In this document: in pieces, positions 33,668 to 38,071 of the stretch | Numbering within the stretch: the stretch's first letter is position 1 | Layout of the letters: every line of letters begins with the position of its first letter | Origin: JBEEOW01 sp041191405 | GTDB lineage: Bacteria; Bacteroidota; Bacteroidia; Cytophagales; UBA9547 | Reading direction: 5' to 3' | NCBI GenBank assembly: GCA_041191405.1 | Contig: JBEEOW010000034.1 | Location: 1-38,071, forward strand | Length of the DNA: 38,071 bases | Position numbers and translations under genes: made by a program | The notes under the pieces: model-generated | Told to the model about the DNA's origin: nothing | Database searches by the model: none | The model's input: only the letters and a program-made list of their open reading frames with translations

Positions 33668-33904
33668 CAATTTTCATAAAAATATAATTAATTTAACTAT
33701 TATTGCAATATTTTGATATTTTAATATAATTATTCTAATATACAAAAATCATAACTAACATATTTTTAGAAATACAAATATTTAAATTACAAAATTATGT
33801 ATTAAAATATTTATATTTTATTTCAAAAACAAGTACATTTTTACAATATAATACAATCATTTATTAGAATTATGATATTTAATTTTTGAGCAAAAATATT
33901 TTTG
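33668..33904. other. Very A+T-rich divergent intergenic region
   Basis: Almost pure A/T between the promoters of the TPR gene and corA. No ORF, palindrome of note or RNA gene is visible. It may be a curved or upstream-activating sequence. Confidence 0.4.
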
Positions 33905-33934
33905 TTGTAAATCGAAAAAAAAGCTTTATTTTTG
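33905..33934 (+). promoter_or_regulatory. Promoter of corA
   Basis: TTG (33905-33907), a 19-bp spacer and TATTTTTG (33927-33934), matching TTG-N19-TAnnTTTG. It ends 18 bp before the corA ATG. Confidence 0.6.
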
Positions 33935-33952
33935 AAAAGAAGCGTATTGATT

Positions 33953-34846
33953 ATGAAGCAAATTTGGAAAAGTAATGATGTAGAATGGATAGATTTAGTA
34001 AGTCCGACAGAGGACGAGCTAGCAATTTATTCAAAAAAGTATAATCTCGATTTCTTTACTTTGGCTGATTGCCTAGAGCCAAACCATCTTCCAAAATCAG
34101 AAATAACGCCTAACTATACATTTTTAATTTTGCGTGAATTTGATGTTGATAGTCCAAAATTCCCCGCATCTATTCAGCAAATGAGTAACAAAATTGCCAT
34201 TTTTTACAATCATAATTTCATTTTAACTGTCCATAGGTCAAGCGAAAAATTACTTGATGAAATAAAAGAAAAATATATTGACCCAGGTTTTATAACCGAA
34301 CCTTCTGAAATTGTTACTCGATTGATGCGTTATGTAATTCGTTCATTTGAAAGTAAATCATTAGCTTTATCCGAAGAAATTGACGAAATAGAAAAACGTG
34401 TTTTTTTCGGACATCAATCCAAAAGAACGCTTGAGGAACTTTATTACTTAAAAAATACATGTCGATTAATTAAAAAAATATTGTATTTATCTCGTGATGT
34501 AATTTGGAACCATGTTACCACCGAACGTGACGAATCGGCTTTACAAGATGCTAAAGATTGGCAACAAAAACTGATTCATAGTTTTGACGAAACTCACGAC
34601 GATGCAGGAAACTTATCTAATATTTATCTTTCAATCGTTTCCCAAAAAACAAATGAAGTGATGAAACTTTTAACTATTTATTCAGTATTTTTTATGCCAT
34701 TAACCTTTATTGTAGGCATTTACGGAATGAATTTCGAATATATGCCTGAGCTTCACTGGAAATATGGTTATCACTTTTGTATGGGATTAATGACGCTAAT
34801 TAGTTTTGTAATTTTTATTTGGTTCAAAAGGAAAAAGGTGTTGTAA
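33953..34846 (+). CDS. corA: CorA-family divalent cation channel
   Basis: This encodes 297 residues from the ATG at 33953 (a TTG 21 bp upstream falls within the -7 element). The large N-terminal cytoplasmic domain includes a long stalk helix. Two C-terminal membrane helices are joined by the selectivity motif YGMN (GMN at 258-260). The C-terminal end is basic (FKRKKVL), as in Mg2+ channels of the family. The channel is pentameric in known members and passes Mg2+, Co2+ or Ni2+. pbpC follows on the same strand with 31 bp between them, so they are likely co-transcribed. Confidence 0.9.
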   Translation: MKQIWKSNDVEWIDLVSPTEDELAIYSKKYNLDFFTLADCLEPNHLPKSEITPNYTFLILREFDVDSPKFPASIQQMSNKIAIFYNHNFILTVHRSSEKLLDEIKEKYIDPGFITEPSEIVTRLMRYVIRSFESKSLALSEEIDEIEKRVFFGHQSKRTLEELYYLKNTCRLIKKILYLSRDVIWNHVTTERDESALQDAKDWQQKLIHSFDETHDDAGNLSNIYLSIVSQKTNEVMKLLTIYSVFFMPLTFIVGIYGMNFEYMPELHWKYGYHFCMGLMTLISFVIFIWFKRKKVL

Positions 34847-34877
34847 TTTTGATTTCTACTAAATGTTAATTTAAAAA

Positions 34878-37220
34878 ATGCCCAAACCAAAACACATACT
34901 TTTAATAATTAGCCCTATACTACTTTTAGTCTATTACTTTTTAATTCCTTCGCCATTATTTAAATCAAGCTACTCTACAATATTATCAAACTCAGATAAT
35001 GAAGTTATTGGGGCAAGTATCGCCACTGACGGACAATGGCGATTCCCTGCAATCACCAAAGTACCCGATAAATTCACCAAGGCTTTGATTTGTTTTGAAG
35101 ACGAATACTTTTATAAACATCCTGGCGTAAATCCTGTAGCTTTTGGAAGAGCATTTATTCAAAACATAAAAGCCAAACGTACTCAAAGTGGCGGAAGTAC
35201 TATTTCTATGCAGATTATCCGAATGAGTAGAAATGTCAAAAATAGAAATATCTTTTCTAAATTATTTGAAACCATCGCAGCTACCAGTTTAGAATGTTCC
35301 TACTCAAAGCAAGAAATCCTTGAACTTTACGCCACACACGCACCTTATGGAGGCAATGTTGTAGGTTTAGAAGCTGCTTCTTGGAGATATTTTGCACGGT
35401 CTCCAAATAAACTTTCATGGGCCGAAAGTGCTTTATTGGCTGTTTTACCAAATGCACCTTCACTTATTTTCCCTGGTAAAAACAATGCAAAATTATTAGC
35501 TAAACGTAATCGATTACTCAAAAAAATGCATTTAAAAGGTATTCTTGATAAAGAAACCTATCAATTAGCTCAACTTGAACCATTGCCTCAAAAACCTTTT
35601 CCATTACCCAATCAAGCACCTCACTTATTAGCTCGCTTAAAAAAGGATGGCCACGAAGGTAAAAGAGTTGTTTCAAGTTTAAATTCACAATTACAAGAAC
35701 AAGTTAAATCTATTATTCATCGATACAACAAAATGTTAGCCGACAATGGTGTACATAATGCCTGTGCAATGATAACTGATATTGAAACAGGCAAAGTATT
35801 GGCATATATCGGAAACATTGAAGGTTTGGCAAAACAACATTCGCCTGATGTTGATATAATTACAGCCAAACGTAGTTATGGAAGTTTATTAAAGCCTGTA
35901 CTTTATGCACTCTCTGTCGACGAAGGTTTATGCACACCTTATAGTTTATTGCAAGATTTTCCCATTAATATAGATGGTTATTGTCCACGCAATTTTACAG
36001 AAACTTACCACGGTGCAATATTTGCCGACAAAGCCCTTGCTCAGTCTGTAAACATTCCTTTTGTAAAACTTTTAAAACAATACAGCACTGATAAATTTTT
36101 GTATAAACTTCGTAAACTTGGTTTACACAGTTTAAATAAATCAGCTGATTATTATGGACTCAGTCTTATTTTAGGAGGTGGCGAATCAACAATGTGGGAA
36201 CTCAATGGAATGTATGCTTCCATGGCACGCCAACTAAATCATCAATTTAACTAAGCAGGCAATTATAATAGTTCGGATATTCATTCATTAACTTATTTAA
36301 ATTCGATAAAACCATTAAAAAACACTTTAGTAAAAGAAAATTTAGTTTCAAATCAATCATTATATTTTACTTTCAATGCTTTATTAGATGCTAACAGACC
36401 AGGTTCTGAAAATAATTGGCAAGAATATTACGATGCTCAAAAAATTGCATGGAAAACAGGTACAAGTTTTGGTTTCAGAGATGCTTGGTGTATAGGATTA
36501 AATAAAAAATATGTAGTTTCTGTTTGGCTAGGTAATGCCGATGGAGAAGGAAAAGCTGGTTTAACCGGAATTGGTACTGCAGCACCATTAATGTTTGAAA
36601 TATTTTCACATTTACCGCAAAGTGAATGGTTTAAAAAGCCATTAAGCTTAGATTCGGTTTCGGTTTGTAAAACAAGTGGTTATAAAGCAAATTTATATTG
36701 TAATGATGTTGAAATAAAAGAACTTCCTTCATCACAAATAAAAAGCAAGGCTTGTCCATACCACAAATTAATAGCACTTGATTCAGATAAAAAATTGCAA
36801 GTAAATTCAAGTTGCATTAGTGCCAGTGAAATAAAAATGACACCATGGTTTGTGCTACCATCGGTTATGGAATATTACTACCGACAAGATAATCCAAGTT
36901 ATCAAATACTTCCTCCATACAAAGAAGGTTGTGCTAGTAATTATAGTATTAAAAATATTGATTTTGTAAATCCACCCAATGGATCAAAACTCATATTACC
37001 AACGCAAAATGATGGCTCTACAGGGCAACTCGTAGTTGAAATTGCCTATCGAAATCCTAAAAATAGTTTATTTTGGCAAGTAGATGGGGAATTTTATGGA
37101 ACAACCCAAATTTACCATAAAAAAATGCTTTCTTTAAAAGCTGGTAAACATCAAATTGTAGTTACAGATAATAGTGGCGAACAAGCATCTTTAAAGTTTG
37201 AAATTGTTGAAAGTCACTAA
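34878..37220 (+). pseudogene. pbpC: Penicillin-binding protein 1C, interrupted by an in-frame TAA
   Basis: One frame runs from 34878 to 37220 (780 residues plus one internal stop), but codon 459 is TAA (36252-36254). Before it lie one membrane helix (6-24), the GT51 glycosyltransferase with Glu74 (FEDEYFYKHPGVNP) and GGSTISMQ (105-112), and a transpeptidase start with SLLK (Ser336) and SVN (390-392). After it lie the third transpeptidase motif KTG (526-528) and a C-terminal domain ending about residue 780, as in PBP1C. The stop therefore removes KTG, and the short product could polymerise glycan but not cross-link. A one-base change from a Lys, Gln or Glu codon would create it; sequencing or strain variation is possible. 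The frame is otherwise clean, so decay is recent. The alpha-2-macroglobulin gene often beside pbpC is absent here. Confidence 0.85.
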
Positions 37221-37511
37221 AATGCAAAAACTGATAAAGGCCAACACTTTAGCTATGCATTAGGTTATAATTCAAGCGATTATACGGGTATTGGTAGCAC
37301 GCCTACGGGTATATTACCAACCACAACTGCTACCAACCTTTACAACGGTAACATAAGCACTTGGGCTTCGAAAAACAGCACAGGAGCGCTTGGAACACCT
37401 GATGCTACTTGGACGCAACAATTCACTTACGATCAATTAAACCGTATTACCTCAGGAACCACCCAAGGAGGCACACGCAACTACCGCAATCTTCGCTGTT
37501 CGAGATGTTAG
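37221..37511 (+). pseudogene. RHS/YD-repeat protein fragment
   Basis: Directly after the pbpC stop, and in the same frame by chance, an open stretch without a start codon reads KTDKGQHFSYALGYNSSDYT... TNLYNGNIST... FTYDQLNRITSG. These are core blocks of RHS repeat-associated proteins of Bacteroidota (often toxin carriers). It ends in a TAG at 37509-37511, inside REP-like copy B. Both ends are missing, so this is a broken piece brought in by rearrangement. Confidence 0.75.
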
Positions 37512-37555
37512 CGCAGCGCATCTCGAACCTTAGATAATACGGTTCTCTGAACCGA
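37498..37555 (+). repeat. REP-like palindromic element, copy B
   Basis: First hairpin: a 10-bp perfect stem GTTCGAGATG/CATCTCGAAC (37498-37507 with 37519-37528) around a loop holding TTAGCGCAGCG. Second hairpin: CGGTTC-TCT-GAACCG (37540-37554). The spacer is TTAGATAATA. Layout and loop match copies A, C and D while the stems differ. Confidence 0.6.
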
Positions 37556-37651
37556 ATATATTCTCCTTTGTTGGTGTTCCGTGCACTACCGCCGCCGTTG
37601 TTGTGTCTTTTTCTCCAACAACAAAAATTACGGTAATGTGGTCAAAAATAG

Positions 37652-37685
37652 TTGGTGACAATAGTAGAAAAATTGTATAATTTTG
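37652..37685 (+). promoter_or_regulatory. Candidate promoter of a small RNA
   Basis: TAATTTTG (37678-37685) matches TAnnTTTG. The TTG at 37652-37654 is the nearest -33 candidate, with a 23-bp spacer. No coding sequence follows before the terminator 75-100 bp downstream. Confidence 0.4.
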
Positions 37686-37689
37686 AGAT

Positions 37690-37785
37690 GTAAATCGAAG
37701 AGGAAGTAGGCTCTGCTGAGGAGCAACCTATCAGCAATATATTTATCCAAATAGAATGAGCCTCCAATTTAAGGAGGCTTTTTTT
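37690..37785 (+). ncRNA. Candidate small RNA, about 95 nt
   Basis: The stretch lies between a promoter-like octamer and an intrinsic terminator and has no ORF of useful length. It can fold: GCTGA (with GG/CC) pairs with TCAGC around 37713-37735, an alternative pairs GCTC with GAGC, and the 3' end is the terminator stem. I do not recognise an RNA family. It sits in the accessory tail between REP-like copies B and C and may instead be the 3' untranslated part of lost DNA. Confidence 0.4.
37759..37785 (+). terminator. Intrinsic terminator
   Basis: AGCCTCC / AATTTAA / GGAGGCT followed by seven T. The stem is G+C-rich and perfect, the usual rho-independent form. Confidence 0.85.
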
Positions 37786-37855
37786 CATTCATTTTGGTTA
37801 TGGCTAATAAAACCTTTATTGAATAGTATCATGGTTTATAAAATATAAATACCCC

Positions 37856-37910
37856 CACTAAGCGATAGCGTCACTACGGATTAAATAATGAAAGAGAGAC
37901 TTTGTCTCGT
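37856..37910 (+). repeat. REP-like palindromic element, copy C
   Basis: CTAAGCGATAGCG, then CACTACGGATTAAATAATGAAA, then the hairpin GAGAC-TTT-GTCTC (37896-37908). The first hairpin is weak. The spacer is the best match to copies A and D. Confidence 0.5.
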
Positions 37911-37946
37911 TTGTGGTATAAAGGTAATAGTTGTAATTTAAACTAT

Positions 37947-38071
37947 TGTCTTGTCCTGAAATAGGTTTACACAAAGTAAGCATAAAATGGAAGGAAGAAC
38001 AAAGGTTGTATACAGTGAAGCATTCAAACATTTAGTGTGTAAAGAGCACATCGATACAGGTTCAAGTTTGA
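37947..38071 (+). repeat. Terminal inverted repeat, right copy (end of an insertion sequence)
   Basis: Exact reverse complement of bases 1-125. It holds about 40 bp of IS terminus followed by the start of a transposase gene reading out of the window. Confidence 0.9.
37987..38071 (+). CDS. IS transposase, N-terminal fragment cut by window edge
   Basis: Identical in sequence to the fragment at 1-85 on the other strand, beginning MEGRTKVVYSEAFKHLV. It is open to the window end. Family assignment (IS3 OrfA-like) is tentative, as for the other copy. Confidence 0.6.
   Translation, partial: MEGRTKVVYSEAFKHLVCKEHIDTGSSL

Noticed and set aside
34878..36254. Intact short PBP (monofunctional glycosyltransferase) by design
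   Set aside because: It already contains the SxxK and SxN transpeptidase motifs and the same frame resumes with KTG after the stop, so it is a broken PBP1C.

Overview
The window is A+T-rich DNA from a member of the Bacteroidota. The evidence is lineage-typical gene content (MtaB, SpoIIE/SiaB/SiaC partner-switch genes, a PD40-OmpA protein, SPOR protein, an RHS remnant, SPI/SPII export signals), several promoters of the TAnnTTTG type used by this phylum, and little sign of Shine-Dalgarno sequences. I cannot place it below phylum. Both ends are the same 125-bp sequence in inverted orientation. Each copy carries the first codons of an IS transposase reading outward, so the window is most simply a contig that broke at two copies of one insertion sequence. 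No rRNA, tRNA or CRISPR array was seen.

Layout. 1-1130: IS end, a gene remnant, and a REP-associated tyrosine transposase (RAYT) with an in-frame stop, flanked by REP-like palindromes. 1176-1913: an unknown lipoprotein. 2089-5434: an ATP-grasp / alpha-E / transglutaminase operon. 5649-7101 (minus): a DUF695-RraB fusion and a secreted protein, followed by divergent uvrA (7254-10076) and a DUF3999-like envelope protein. 11605-16298 (minus): a four-gene Sia-type partner-switch cluster (SpoIIE phosphatase with a YfiR-like sensor, SiaB kinase, SiaC target, HAMP-GAF-PAS protein). 16494-18672: a 59-residue zinc-ribbon gene overlapping a PD40-OmpA gene. 18717-19454: a lipoprotein. 19833-21305: guaB with promoter and terminator. 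21478-24345: a second partner switch (membrane GAF-SpoIIE phosphatase, STAS antagonist, HATPase kinase). Then come a SPOR protein, an M20 amidohydrolase and mtaB. 27663-31823 (minus): a second transglutaminase, a DEAD-box helicase, a small membrane protein and rarA. 31905-36254: a DMT transporter, a TPR protein (minus), corA, and pbpC, which carries an internal stop codon. 37221-38071: an accessory tail with an RHS fragment, two REP-like elements, a candidate small RNA and the second IS end.

How it fits together. The interior is mostly housekeeping plus two separate phosphatase/kinase/target signalling modules about 5 kb apart. Each module has a SpoIIE-type PP2C phosphatase, a GHKL-type kinase and a phosphorylatable target, but no sigma factor or diguanylate cyclase is visible beside either, so their outputs are open. 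The ATP-grasp/alpha-E/transglutaminase set belongs to a known but poorly understood peptide-ligation/processing family. The outer kilobases at each end are decaying accessory DNA. The candidate small RNA and the REP-like family with covarying stems are the best leads for something not covered by ordinary annotation.
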